Shown: piece after piece, positions 46,396-55,089 of the stretch
How positions within the stretch are numbered: position 1 is the first letter of the stretch
Layout: every line of letters starts with the position of its first letter
Assembly (NCBI RefSeq): GCF_002884975.1
Contig: NZ_PJKB01000001.1
Span: 1,264,596 to 1,328,595, forward strand
DNA from: Akkermansia muciniphila
Lineage (GTDB): Bacteria > Verrucomicrobiota > Verrucomicrobiia > Verrucomicrobiales > Akkermansiaceae
Reading direction: 5' to 3'
DNA: 64,000 nt
Made by a program: the position numbers and the translations under genes
Notes under the pieces: generated by a model
Told to the model about the DNA's origin: nothing
The model's input: the letters and a program-made list of their open reading frames with translations, nothing else
The model's database searches: none

Positions 46396-46424
46396 TTTAC
46401 AACGCATTCCTTCTGTCTTACTAT
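46396..46424 (+). promoter_or_regulatory. Promoter of the flavin split-barrel gene
   Basis: TTTACA (46396-46401) and TACTAT (46419-46424) with a 17-bp spacer. An AGGAG ribosome binding site (46432-46436) precedes the ATG at 46444. Confidence 0.7.
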
Positions 46425-46443
46425 CCCAATCAGGAGAACAGCC

Positions 46444-46863
46444 ATGAAAGACGCAGAAGCAACAATCGGGAACCTCATTGACCACCAGAAGGTGGCATTC
46501 ATCAGCTCTATTGATGGGCAGGGCTATCCGAATACGAAGGCCATGCTACCGCCCCGGAAAAGGGAGGGCATTAAGGTATTCTACTTCACCACCAACACCT
46601 CCTCCATGCGTACAGGGCAATATCAAGACAATCCGAAAGCCTGCGTTTACTTTTGTGACCGGAGATTTTTCAGAGGAGTCATGCTTCTCGGCTCCATGGA
46701 AGTGCTGGAGGACAGGATCTATAAAGAGATGATTTGGAGGGAGGGAGACACCATGTACTATCCGGAGGGAGTAACCGACCCGGATTATTGCGTCCTGCGG
46801 TTTACCGCCACGCAGGGCAGATTCTACAGCAACTTCAGCTCTGAAAACTTTAATATCATATAA
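46444..46863 (+). CDS. Pyridoxamine 5'-phosphate oxidase-like flavin-binding protein
   Basis: 139 residues of the FMN-binding split-barrel type: VAFISSIDGQGYPNTKAML near residue 17, VFYFTTNTSSMRTGQYQDN near 45, then ACVYFCDRRFFRGVMLLGS, MEVLED and a YPEGVTDPDYCVLRFTA segment. Small members of this group bind FMN or F420 and act as reductases, or are of unknown role. It is too short and divergent to be the vitamin B6 enzyme PdxH. It has its own promoter and is not in an operon. Confidence 0.8.
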   Translation: MKDAEATIGNLIDHQKVAFISSIDGQGYPNTKAMLPPRKREGIKVFYFTTNTSSMRTGQYQDNPKACVYFCDRRFFRGVMLLGSMEVLEDRIYKEMIWREGDTMYYPEGVTDPDYCVLRFTATQGRFYSNFSSENFNII

Positions 46864-47108
46864 AGCCTTCCACGCCACATGGCCAACGTCCTGCAAAGGA
46901 TTCCGGTTGGGGAGGCAAAAAGCCGGGCCTTCCGGAAAAAATTCTCCTCTGGAAGAGAGAAAGATTAAATCAATCAGGGACATTAAAGAGGGATATTTCT
47001 ATAGACGGCCTTCCGTTGAAATTCCTTCATCGTAAGCATGTGGACTTGCCAAGGCATGGGAATTCTGTAAACTGTTCCGTCCTCAGACAACATCCTTTTT
47101 CCCAGGTT

Positions 47109-48383
47109 ATGCCAGACGCTCGCTTTCAACCACTTCCCGGATTCCGTGATTTTGCCCCGGCGGACTGCGCCGTGCGCAACTACCTCTTTAACGCATGGAA
47201 GAGGGTGGCGCACCGCTATGGATTCCTGGAATGGGAAGGCCCCACCGTGGAAGCCACGGAGCTCTATCTTAAAAAGAGCGGAGGCGAACTGCCCACCCAG
47301 CTTTTCCGCTTTACGGACCAGGGCGACAGGGACATCACCATCCGCCCGGAACTCACCGCCTCCCTGGGACGCATTGCCGCCGCCTACCAGCGGGAATACA
47401 CCAAGCCGCTCAAGTGGTTTGAAATAGGCTCCTGCTTCCGTTACGAAAAACCCCAGAAAGGACGCCTGCGCGAATTCTACCAGTTCAACGCGGACATTCT
47501 GGGGGAAGGTTCCGCCTGGGCGGACTCCGAACTGATTGCCCTGGCCATTGACTGCATGAGGGAGCTGGGCTTTACGCAGCAAGACTTCATCGTGCGCGTC
47601 TCCGACCGCGAAGCCTGGATCAGGTTTGCCGCGGAACACGGCGTGCAGGAGCAGGACATTCCCGCCTTCCTGGGCATTGTGGACAAATTTGAACGCGACC
47701 GCCCGGAAGAATGCCAGCGCAAGCTGGACGCCTTCCAGATCAGCCGCGGCGACCTGGTGGCCTTCATTGAGAACCCGCCCGCCGGAGCTTCCGAACGCTA
47801 TGACATCCTGCTGAAAGACCTGGAAGCCCGCGGACTGGACGGCTATGTGAAGCTGGACCTCTCCGTGGTGCGCGGACTGGCCTACTACACCGGGCTCGTC
47901 TTTGAAATCTTTGATACGCAGCGCAGCCTGCGCGCCGTGGCCGGCGGAGGCCGCTATGATACGCTGGTAAGCGCCCTCTCCAACAACGCGGTGGACATGC
48001 CTGCCACCGGCTTTGCCATGGGAGACGCCGTCATTACCCACCTCATTGACCAGACCCCGCACGCCAAGGCGCTGAAAGACGCGGCCCTGGCCGCCGCGGG
48101 CTGCGACGTCTTCATGGTGCAGGCCTCCGAAAACCGCCGCGCGGAAATACTCTCCATCGCCTCCGCCCTCCGGGACCAGGGGTACAGCGTGGACCTTCCC
48201 CTTACCCTCACCAAGGTCAACGGCCAATTGCAGAAAGCCGTTAAATCCGGCGCGCGCGCGGCCCTGATCGTAGGGGACGACTTCCCTTCCCTGGAACTGC
48301 GCGACCTGGGCGCGCGCACCTCATCCTCCGTCGTCATGGACGACCTGTTTGACGCGCTGGCCTCCATGACGGGCCGCGACTGA
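47109..48383 (+). CDS. hisS: Histidyl-tRNA synthetase
   Basis: Start chosen at MPDARFQPLPGFRDF (47109). The frame is open from 47016, but the added N-terminus is not family-like. About 424 residues. Class II motif 2 is FEIGSCFRYEKPQKGRLREF, the histidine-specific motifs are GLAYYTGLVFEIF and VAGGGRYDTLV, and the anticodon-binding domain is at the C-terminus. It charges tRNA-His. aspS follows after 33 bp, so the two are probably one operon. Confidence 0.95.
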   Translation: MPDARFQPLPGFRDFAPADCAVRNYLFNAWKRVAHRYGFLEWEGPTVEATELYLKKSGGELPTQLFRFTDQGDRDITIRPELTASLGRIAAAYQREYTKPLKWFEIGSCFRYEKPQKGRLREFYQFNADILGEGSAWADSELIALAIDCMRELGFTQQDFIVRVSDREAWIRFAAEHGVQEQDIPAFLGIVDKFERDRPEECQRKLDAFQISRGDLVAFIENPPAGASERYDILLKDLEARGLDGYVKLDLSVVRGLAYYTGLVFEIFDTQRSLRAVAGGGRYDTLVSALSNNAVDMPATGFAMGDAVITHLIDQTPHAKALKDAALAAAGCDVFMVQASENRRAEILSIASALRDQGYSVDLPLTLTKVNGQLQKAVKSGARAALIVGDDFPSLELRDLGARTSSSVVMDDLFDALASMTGRD

Positions 48384-48416
48384 TATTTCCCTCCCCTCCT
48401 TCCATTTTCAACAAAG

Positions 48417-50210
48417 ATGAACTCATACCGCACTCATACCTGCAGCGAATTGCGCGCTGCGAACATTGGCAAGCCGACCACACTCATCGGCTGGGTAGAT
48501 TCCGTCCGTGACCACGGCGGCGTCATATTTATCGACTTGCGCGACCGCTCCGGCATCACGCAGGTAGTCTTTCACCCGGAAGTCAACCAGGACGTGGCGA
48601 AGGCCTCCCAGCAGCTCCGCTCCGAAGACATGATCCAGATATCCGGCACCGTGGCTGCGCGCCTGAAAACGGACACGGTAGACACCACCAATGCGGACCT
48701 TCCGACCGGGGAAATTGAAGTCTCCGCGGACACCCTGAACGTCATCAACAAGGCGGACGTGCTCCCCTTCCAGCTGGACCGGGCCCTCTCCAATGAAGAC
48801 CTGCGCCTCAAGTACCGCTTTCTGGACCTGCGCCGCCCGTCCATGGTCCGCAACATGCAGATACGCCATCGCGTGACCAAGACCACGCGCGACTATCTGG
48901 ATGAACACGGCTTCCTGGAAATTGAAACGCCCATCCTCTCCAAATCCACGCCTGAAGGCGCGCGCGACTTCCTGGTCCCCTCCCGCCTGGCACCCGGCAA
49001 ATTCTATGCCCTCCCCCAGGCCCCGCAGCAGTACAAGCAATTGCTCATGGTAGCCGGCATGGAACGCTACTTCCAGATCGCCCGCTGCTTCCGTGACGAA
49101 GACCTGCGTGCGGACCGTCAGCTGGAATTCACCCAGGTGGACATTGAAGCCTCCTTCATCACGCCGGAAGACATCTACAACCTGGTGGAAGGCCTGCTCA
49201 AGCGCGTGTACAAGGAATCCCTGGACGTGGACATCCCCACTCCCTTCCCCCGCATGACGTGGAGGGAGGCCATGGACCAGTACGGCTCCGACAAGCCGGA
49301 ACGCCGCTTCGGCATGAAGCTGACGGACGTCTCCTCTATCTTTGAAAACAGCGGGTTCAAGGTATTCGCCTCCGCCGTAAGCAATGGAGGCGTGGTCAAG
49401 GCCATCAACGCCAAGGGGTTCGGCTCCGCCTCCGTCGGACAAATCGACGCTCTGACGAAAACCGCCGTGGAAGCCGGGGCCAAGGGCCTGGCCTACATCA
49501 AGGTGCGCGAGGAAGACTGGAGAAGCCCCATCTCCAAATTCCTTTCCGACGAAGAAAAGCAGAAACTCACGGAAGCCCTCAACATTGAAACCGGAGACCT
49601 CGTTCTCTTTGCGGCCGGCCCGTGGGAACCCTCCTGCGATATCCTGGGCCGCGTGCGCCTGCAATGCGCCGAATTCATGGAACTGCTTAAGGACAACACG
49701 GAACGCGACTTCCTGTGGGTCATTGAATTCCCGCTGGTGGGCTGGGATGAGGAAGAACAGCGCTGGGTGGCCATACATCACCCCTTCACCCGCCCTGTCA
49801 AGGAAGACGAGGAAAAACTGCTTAAGGGAGAACTCTCCGCAGACCTGCGCGCCCAGGCGTACGACGTGGTGCTTAACGGCACGGAACTGGGCGGCGGCTC
49901 CATCCGTATCCATGAACGCGACCTCCAGTCCGCCATGTTCAAGGCGCTCGGCATCACGGAAGAACAGGCCCGCGAACAATTCGGCCATATCCTGGACGCA
50001 TTCAGCTTTGGCGCTCCGCCCCACGGCGGCCTTGCCCTGGGTCTGGACCGCCTAGTCATGATGATCTGCAATGCGGAATCCATCCGTGAAGTCATCGCTT
50101 TCCCGAAAAACAACCGTGGAGCGGACCTGATGAGCGACTCCCCCGCTGCGGCGGAAGAACGCCAGCTGCGCGACATTCACATCCAGGTAAAGCTGCCCGC
50201 TAAAAAATAA
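48417..50210 (+). CDS. aspS: Aspartyl-tRNA synthetase, bacterial type
   Basis: 597 residues. The N-terminal OB-fold anticodon domain (LIGWVDSVRDHGGVIFIDLR) precedes class II motif 2 (FRDEDLRADRQLEFTQVD). The bacterial GAD insertion covers about 290-420, and motif 3 is HGGLALGLDRLVMMI, followed by IREVIAFPKNNRG. It charges tRNA-Asp. Whether it is discriminating or also charges tRNA-Asn cannot be read reliably here. It ends at a strong terminator. Confidence 0.96.
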   Translation: MNSYRTHTCSELRAANIGKPTTLIGWVDSVRDHGGVIFIDLRDRSGITQVVFHPEVNQDVAKASQQLRSEDMIQISGTVAARLKTDTVDTTNADLPTGEIEVSADTLNVINKADVLPFQLDRALSNEDLRLKYRFLDLRRPSMVRNMQIRHRVTKTTRDYLDEHGFLEIETPILSKSTPEGARDFLVPSRLAPGKFYALPQAPQQYKQLLMVAGMERYFQIARCFRDEDLRADRQLEFTQVDIEASFITPEDIYNLVEGLLKRVYKESLDVDIPTPFPRMTWREAMDQYGSDKPERRFGMKLTDVSSIFENSGFKVFASAVSNGGVVKAINAKGFGSASVGQIDALTKTAVEAGAKGLAYIKVREEDWRSPISKFLSDEEKQKLTEALNIETGDLVLFAAGPWEPSCDILGRVRLQCAEFMELLKDNTERDFLWVIEFPLVGWDEEEQRWVAIHHPFTRPVKEDEEKLLKGELSADLRAQAYDVVLNGTELGGGSIRIHERDLQSAMFKALGITEEQAREQFGHILDAFSFGAPPHGGLALGLDRLVMMICNAESIREVIAFPKNNRGADLMSDSPAAAEERQLRDIHIQVKLPAKK

Positions 50211-50226
50211 CCGGATTCTTTAAACC

Positions 50227-50264
50227 AAAACGCCCGGATGGAGAACTTCCATCCGGGCGTTTTT
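50227..50264 (+). terminator. Terminator of hisS-aspS
   Basis: CGCCCGGATGGA (50231-50242) pairs with TCCATCCGGGCG (50248-50259), followed by TTTTT. Confidence 0.93.
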
Positions 50265-50315
50265 CATGCAGGGGCAGCCGGAACCATGCCTGTAATTATA
50301 TATGGCAGGCCCTGC

Positions 50316-51083
50316 CTATGAACCTTGGCTGCCGCCCGTCAGACGGCGGCGGATATCCGCAATCTGCCGCAAATTCTTCATCACGGGCAAACGGTGGCGC
50401 TTGTCCAGCGGCGGCGGAGGAGGATTGCCCGTCGTCACCATGGTAAAACGCTGGTACCCCTTCACCTCCGGATAACGCCCCCAGTAATACGCCGTCCACC
50501 CGCTGTCCGGGGCGTCCGGGCCAAAAGGAGGATAAATCATGTGCCGTTCCTCCCCCGGATACAGATTAAAGGCGCTGGTACCGATCACAATATCCTCCGG
50601 CGCGTCCGGCAGCAGCTCCAGTCCGCGGATATACTCACGTATTTTTACGGCCGCATACGCCTTCATGGCATACAGGCAGCCGTAAACGCGCTGCTCCACG
50701 GATCCGCTTCCCCAGAACACCATATCCCTGCGCTTTGCAAAACTCCGCAGGTCATCGCCGGATACCATCACCGTATCCGCATCTATCTTCACCAGCGTGT
50801 CCCCCTCAGCACATACGCTCTGGAGCATTTCATCCAGCATCCCTTCAATGCAGGCCTTCCCCCGCAAATTGCCGCCCCTCTCCCAGGAAGACACGCGCCA
50901 TTCCGCCCCTGACTCCTCTGCCTGCTTCCTTACCTCCTCCGGACAGGGATGAGCCCCATCGTCAATCACGACCAGCCGTGCTTCCGGAAGGGCATGACGG
51001 ACACACAGCAGGTTCTCGCCGACCAGGGCGGCATCTCCCGAATACACGAACAAATGAACGTGGATATTTGCCTTCTTCATCAT
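50316..51083 (-). CDS. Putative GT-A-fold glycosyltransferase
   Basis: 255 residues. The opening beta strand with ARLVVIDDGAHPCPEEV, and LVKIDADTVMVSGDDLRSF near residue 97 (a DxD motif for metal-nucleotide-sugar binding), indicate a GT2-like GT-A fold. Downstream, PEDIVIGTSAFNLYPGEER could hold the acceptor site. It has no signal or membrane helix, so it is cytoplasmic. The start lies 3 bp after the sufE stop, suggesting co-transcription. The substrate is unknown. Confidence 0.6.
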   Translation of the reverse strand: MMKKANIHVHLFVYSGDAALVGENLLCVRHALPEARLVVIDDGAHPCPEEVRKQAEESGAEWRVSSWERGGNLRGKACIEGMLDEMLQSVCAEGDTLVKIDADTVMVSGDDLRSFAKRRDMVFWGSGSVEQRVYGCLYAMKAYAAVKIREYIRGLELLPDAPEDIVIGTSAFNLYPGEERHMIYPPFGPDAPDSGWTAYYWGRYPEVKGYQRFTMVTTGNPPPPPLDKRHRLPVMKNLRQIADIRRRLTGGSQGS

Positions 51084-51086
51084 TAT

Positions 51087-51659
51087 CTAAACTCTATTGC
51101 TGGAATTCCTTTCCTGCCTGCATCCATCATGGCAGGAATCGCCTGCTGCCTCCAGCTGCTGCAGCGGGCCTTGTTCCAGAGATTCCGGAAGTGGCCCCGG
51201 CAACGAAGAAGGAGAGACGGACGCTCCATTACCCCTGCGCGCCTCCTGCCTCAGCCTCAACGCGCCCAGCTTGATTCTGGAAGCCATATTGCCCAGGGCA
51301 TTCGCCCGGGAAGGAATCAGCCACCTCCCAAGAATGCCCTGATGGAAGAAATCCGCATCCGCCGCAAGCACCTCACCCGGCGTCAGGCCGGAAAACAGCC
51401 TCACCCACAGTGCCATCAATCCACGGCTGATGCGGGAATCACTATCTGCATCAATCCTCAGCAGGCCATTTTCCAGGGAGAGGCGCAGCCATACCCGGTA
51501 CTGGCACCCCCGCAGAAGACAGGCTTCCGTCTTCCATTCTTCCGCAAAAGGGGGCAACTGCTCCCCCTGGCGCATCAAAAAACCATACAGGGCGCCTTCT
51601 CCCGGCAGAGCGTCCAGCTCCTTCAGCAGGGCATTCCGCCTTCCTTCAAAACAATCCAT
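51087..51659 (-). CDS. SufE-family sulfur acceptor
   Basis: 190 residues. The SufE/CsdE core shows LLRGCQYRVWLRL near residue 50, with the conserved sulfur-accepting cysteine, ADSDSRISRGLMALWVRLFSG near 72, and GRWLIPSRANALGNMASRIK near 115. The family takes persulfide from a cysteine desulfurase for Fe-S cluster assembly. A Ser/Pro/Glu-rich tail of about 50 residues is extra. No sufS or sufBCD is adjacent. Confidence 0.85.
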   Translation of the reverse strand: MDCFEGRRNALLKELDALPGEGALYGFLMRQGEQLPPFAEEWKTEACLLRGCQYRVWLRLSLENGLLRIDADSDSRISRGLMALWVRLFSGLTPGEVLAADADFFHQGILGRWLIPSRANALGNMASRIKLGALRLRQEARRGNGASVSPSSLPGPLPESLEQGPLQQLEAAGDSCHDGCRQERNSSNRV

Positions 51660-51751
51660 ATATTTCTATCCATTATCTGTTAAACCAGCTCGGGCCGTTC
51701 CGGAACCACTTGAAAATCAATCCAAACGATATCTGTGACGGCCCTGTGCGC

Positions 51752-52315
51752 CTACCCTTTCAGCACGCACTCGTTCCGGGAGGCCATGATGGAACCGGAC
51801 CCGATTTCAATATTCAAAATCCGGCAGGGATGCTGGCGCTGCTCCGAGGCGCAATGCTGCAATCCCTGAATCAACACCCTCAGGTCACCCTCCCGGTCAT
51901 TCAGCCTCCATCCGGAAATAAGCAGACGGAGACACCGGACCTTCTCATCCCCATTCCTCTGGAACCAGATGAACATCGTCTCATCCCTGGCCATGCGGCA
52001 GCCCTTGCCGGTGAGGCGGAACATCCGCGAATTCACCGGATACTCCATGCTTTCCCAGAAAATCTCCTTCATCCCGCACTCGGCAGAGCCCTTCACGGTA
52101 ATCTTTCCTCCGGGAAACCATCCCATGTGAAACAACAAATAACGCATCAGGGAGGCGCGCCTCAACGCACAATCCTCCTGGTGGGTACCGAGGCCGAGCG
52201 ACTTTCTGGCTCCACAAAACTTGCTGCCCCGGTCAATGGTTAGCCTGACCTTATAACTTCCCGATGTATTCTTCCTCAATTCGATTGATCTATAGATGGA
52301 CATGCAAATATTCAT
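51752..52315 (-). CDS. Hypothetical protein with integrase-arm-like N-terminus
   Basis: Start proposed at MNICMSIYRSIELRKN (52315), with a weak GGA upstream. The frame is open to 52378, but that adds an unlikely hydrophobic stretch. The first 65 residues (ELRKNTSGSYKVRLTIDRG then KSLGLGTHQEDCALRRASLM) look like a three-stranded sheet plus helix, similar in form to the arm-type DNA-binding domain of phage integrases. No catalytic integrase domain follows. The rest is not recognised. It marks the left edge of the AT-rich accessory region, so it may be a remnant of mobile DNA. Confidence 0.4.
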   Translation of the reverse strand: MNICMSIYRSIELRKNTSGSYKVRLTIDRGSKFCGARKSLGLGTHQEDCALRRASLMRYLLFHMGWFPGGKITVKGSAECGMKEIFWESMEYPVNSRMFRLTGKGCRMARDETMFIWFQRNGDEKVRCLRLLISGWRLNDREGDLRVLIQGLQHCASEQRQHPCRILNIEIGSGSIMASRNECVLKG

Positions 52316-52617
52316 ACAATATCCAAAAACTATATATATAAAATCAAACGGGCCTAGAAGAAAAATGTTAGAAAACAACGTAACATAAGTAAATGCAACA
52401 ATATCAGAAAACTATGTCGTGAAGAAAAATAAAGATATTCAACGTATTGGACGTTTTGGGGGCTGCATGAAGGAATATTCTGCTCAATTTTTATCCCTCC
52501 CGGTAGCTGGAAAACAGAACATCCTTGCACATATCCTTACGGCAAGCTTCTGTAAAAATCCCACATAACCAACCGGGGACGGCTCGTCAAGCAGCTTTAC
52601 ACCATTTACGGATACGC
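52316..52617. other. AT-rich spacer at the edge of the RHS region
   Basis: No gene is supported on either strand here. I looked for RHS-core similarity and saw none. Confidence 0.45.
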
Positions 52618-52654
52618 AAAAAGGCCATTTCCGTCTAACAGACAGAAATGGCCC
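52616..52654 (-). terminator. Terminator of the orphan immunity-like gene
   Basis: GGCCATTTC (52623-52631) pairs with GAAATGGCC (52645-52653), with further inner pairing. On the minus strand TTTTTGCG follows. Confidence 0.85.
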
Positions 52655-52688
52655 AGATCATTCCACACAACAGGCCGGAAAAGCCTCT

Positions 52689-53246
52689 TCACTTTTCCGG
52701 AACCGGATAACCTGCACCCTGAATGCCTCTCAGCCTCGGTACGCGGGATGACTCCCAGGGAGCGCGCTTCAAATACCGGTGCAATACAAAAGTATCTTCC
52801 TTCCGGATGCCTTCCACGGATGTCCATGCATATTCTCCGTATACCGTTCGGTTGGTCCGTGGGTCAAAAAACTCCACCAATGCCACAACATCACTCGAAG
52901 GGTGTTTAAGAATACCGGTCCTTTTATCCACGGCATATTGATAGAAGCCTTTGACGCAATGCACCACAACCGTTGATCCCCTCGGCACGACCGGAAGACG
53001 GGCTCCTTCTCTCCAGCTCTCCTCATCTCTCTGGCCCCACAATCCCTGAAACCCCAAGTATTGCTTGAAATCGTCCCCATACAATTCACGCATATCCGGG
53101 TTATAGCTCACCCGGTAATAACGCACATGCATATCACATTGCAATTCCAATGGACGCTTCACATAATCACAATACGGTTTCTCCCCATTCAGATTGCGGC
53201 AGGCATTCTGACTGCCCTTGTACAAGTTAAAATTCCATAACAACAA
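52689..53246 (-). CDS. Orphan, 5'-truncated paralogue of the RHS-linked lipoprotein
   Basis: 185 residues that align along most of their length with the lipoprotein at 58237-58941. Shared blocks are YxDYxKRPxxLQ, VxxHCVxGxYxYxVxKxTG, SSDVVALVEF (one mismatch in the other copy), and VLHRYLKRAPWE followed by SRVPRLRxIQGxGY. The signal peptide and lipobox of that protein are missing. The frame here has only TTG codons as starts and is closed by a TAG just upstream, so the gene seems to have lost its 5' end. It is the last gene of the minus-strand series, with a good terminator. It is probably a decayed or cytoplasmic immunity-like copy. Confidence 0.65.
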   Translation of the reverse strand: MLLWNFNLYKGSQNACRNLNGEKPYCDYVKRPLELQCDMHVRYYRVSYNPDMRELYGDDFKQYLGFQGLWGQRDEESWREGARLPVVPRGSTVVVHCVKGFYQYAVDKRTGILKHPSSDVVALVEFFDPRTNRTVYGEYAWTSVEGIRKEDTFVLHRYLKRAPWESSRVPRLRGIQGAGYPVPEK

Positions 53247-53487
53247 CTACACTAATATCGTACTGCAGTCCTTGTACACAATAAATCACAACCAATACTA
53301 TCCTTTAAATAAAGGGCAATTTCTTTCCACATGCATTCTTATACTGAGATAATATAAAACTTGTTGGAACAACAATAAAAAATGTTTATGAATCCATGAA
53401 AAATGACGGTCATACATTCCATCTACATTTAATTTTATAGCATTAAAATTTATCCATCTGATTCAAATTTTCTACTTGAAGGTAATA

Positions 53488-53970
53488 TCAATTACGGTAC
53501 AACAATCTCCTAGGAACATACATCCATGGAAAATACATATTCATCCTTGATTGGACGATAAATACCTTAAAAAAATCATACAAGGGTTTATTGTAAAAAT
53601 AAGTATATCCTAATTTTTCGTATGTCCCACTCTTTTTTATATAATTGAATACACAGATAGATCCATCTAGATCCATATCAATTTGAAACAATCCGATATC
53701 ATAACCTGATGGACATGAAATAAGAATCATATGCGAATTCAAGCCAAACCATATTTCCGGATACTTTTCATTATGTGTATATGCTTCAAAAAAATCATAT
53801 GCGGAAGCATACACAGGAATAGCCGTTTTTCTATAAAAGCATATATCCTTATCTTCTGCTAGAGAATCTATTTTTTGAGGATCATATAACTCATGTAAGG
53901 TAATGTCGCTTCCCGGCGAATTATTAATAGCAGCTAAACAAATAAAAATTATAATATATATATTGATCAT
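53488..53970 (-). CDS. Small exported protein in RHS locus
   Basis: 160 residues, AT-rich. A hydrophobic start (MINIYIIIFICLAAINNSPG) looks like a signal peptide. The mature part (YDPQKIDSLAEDKDICFYRK, then IWFGLNSHMILISCPSGYD) is not recognised. It lies in a run of same-strand exported proteins downstream of the RHS gene, so an immunity role is a reasonable guess from position only. No toxin remnant is seen directly upstream. Confidence 0.5.
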   Translation of the reverse strand: MINIYIIIFICLAAINNSPGSDITLHELYDPQKIDSLAEDKDICFYRKTAIPVYASAYDFFEAYTHNEKYPEIWFGLNSHMILISCPSGYDIGLFQIDMDLDGSICVFNYIKKSGTYEKLGYTYFYNKPLYDFFKVFIVQSRMNMYFPWMYVPRRLLYRN

Positions 53971-54083
53971 TTTATATTTTTACATTCTAAACTAAACACT
54001 GTATCATTGTAAGATCGTCCATTCTTACTTAATTATGAACCTCGGTTATAGCTTATTTTATTTAAGAGTATTCACATTTCCAA

Positions 54084-54830
54084 TCATTCTTCTTCCAAAG
54101 CCATATCTTCATAATAATGTAAATTACCAAATTCATTCAGAAAAGCATCAGGAAGATAATTCAAATAGTCCATTTCCTCATGACAGATACATCGGTTCCC
54201 TATCTCTTTCAACAAACGTTCTCTCAGTGGTAAATAATAATCCCAATAATCATACTCTCTTCCTCCGTTATTTCGATTGAAATGACGCCAGGATGGATAT
54301 AGTTTTACAGGATGGCATATGTCTCCTTGAAGACCTAACGAGTATTGTGTAACATGATCAAATTTCAAAAAGAAATGTGTTGAGCGTTTTTCGGAAGACA
54401 GGAAAGATTTCCTTTTTTTAATTTGAGGCAGTAAATTCTCAATTACATTTTTTAATTTTCCCGCGCTGTCTTCTGTAAGCATCAAAATATATACTAGCCT
54501 TCCTGACTCAATATTTTCTTCATTTTCCAACAAATAGACAGTACCAGAAAAACACCAGTTAGAACTTAACCCATACTGTTTCGGATCAACTTTAATCAAA
54601 TAAATGGAAAATACTGAGTCAATTGCATATAATTTCTTGAACTCCTTATCTTTCGCTATTATTTGTTCAAGCCCTTCAAGAAGGGCTTTTTGAACAGGTG
54701 AATCTTTACCCAGGATTAGTTGTATTTCAAATTCCGAACATCCTATTTTGTATCCAAATTTAATACTCATTCCGGGAAGGTAATTCCAATATCTATCTTT
54801 TTCCATAATCATGCTAAGGTCTATATTCAT
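54084..54830 (-). CDS. Putative immunity-type protein downstream of an RHS remnant
   Basis: 248 residues, AT-rich, without a signal peptide. Features include IKFGYKIGCSEFEIQLILG near residue 23 and WNYLPGM at the start. There is no recognised catalytic motif. A degraded piece of RHS core lies only 51 bp upstream (54881-54977), so the gene occupies the position where an immunity gene follows a toxin tip. Being cytoplasmic, it would guard against a different class of toxin than its exported neighbours. The function is inferred from position. Confidence 0.5.
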   Translation of the reverse strand: MNIDLSMIMEKDRYWNYLPGMSIKFGYKIGCSEFEIQLILGKDSPVQKALLEGLEQIIAKDKEFKKLYAIDSVFSIYLIKVDPKQYGLSSNWCFSGTVYLLENEENIESGRLVYILMLTEDSAGKLKNVIENLLPQIKKRKSFLSSEKRSTHFFLKFDHVTQYSLGLQGDICHPVKLYPSWRHFNRNNGGREYDYWDYYLPLRERLLKEIGNRCICHEEMDYLNYLPDAFLNEFGNLHYYEDMALEEE

Positions 54831-54880
54831 ACAGCATGCGTCTGCATACTTATCATAGGAGCTATATTTATCCCCATTCA

Positions 54881-54977
54881 GATATTCATATACGAGAATC
54901 TGGCACGCTTATTAAGTTACTTCCATCATATCCCTTTTCCGCACGACAAACAGATAATCATATCTAAATTCCATTCT
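54881..54977 (-). pseudogene. Degraded RHS-core fragment
   Basis: The minus strand over about 97 bp aligns with the intact RHS gene at 60089-60190 (shared words YDYL, then GATATGATGGAA and CCAGATTC). It carries small indels and stops and is no longer a coding frame. It shows that a second RHS copy once ended here. Confidence 0.65.
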
Positions 54978-55089
54978 ACACCCAAGATTGGAATATTCAA
55001 TCTCCTCCATTTACTGGTTCTCTAAAAATTTATTATTACTCAAAAAAATCATAATATTATTAATGAAATTAATTATATTAAAAAATCAA

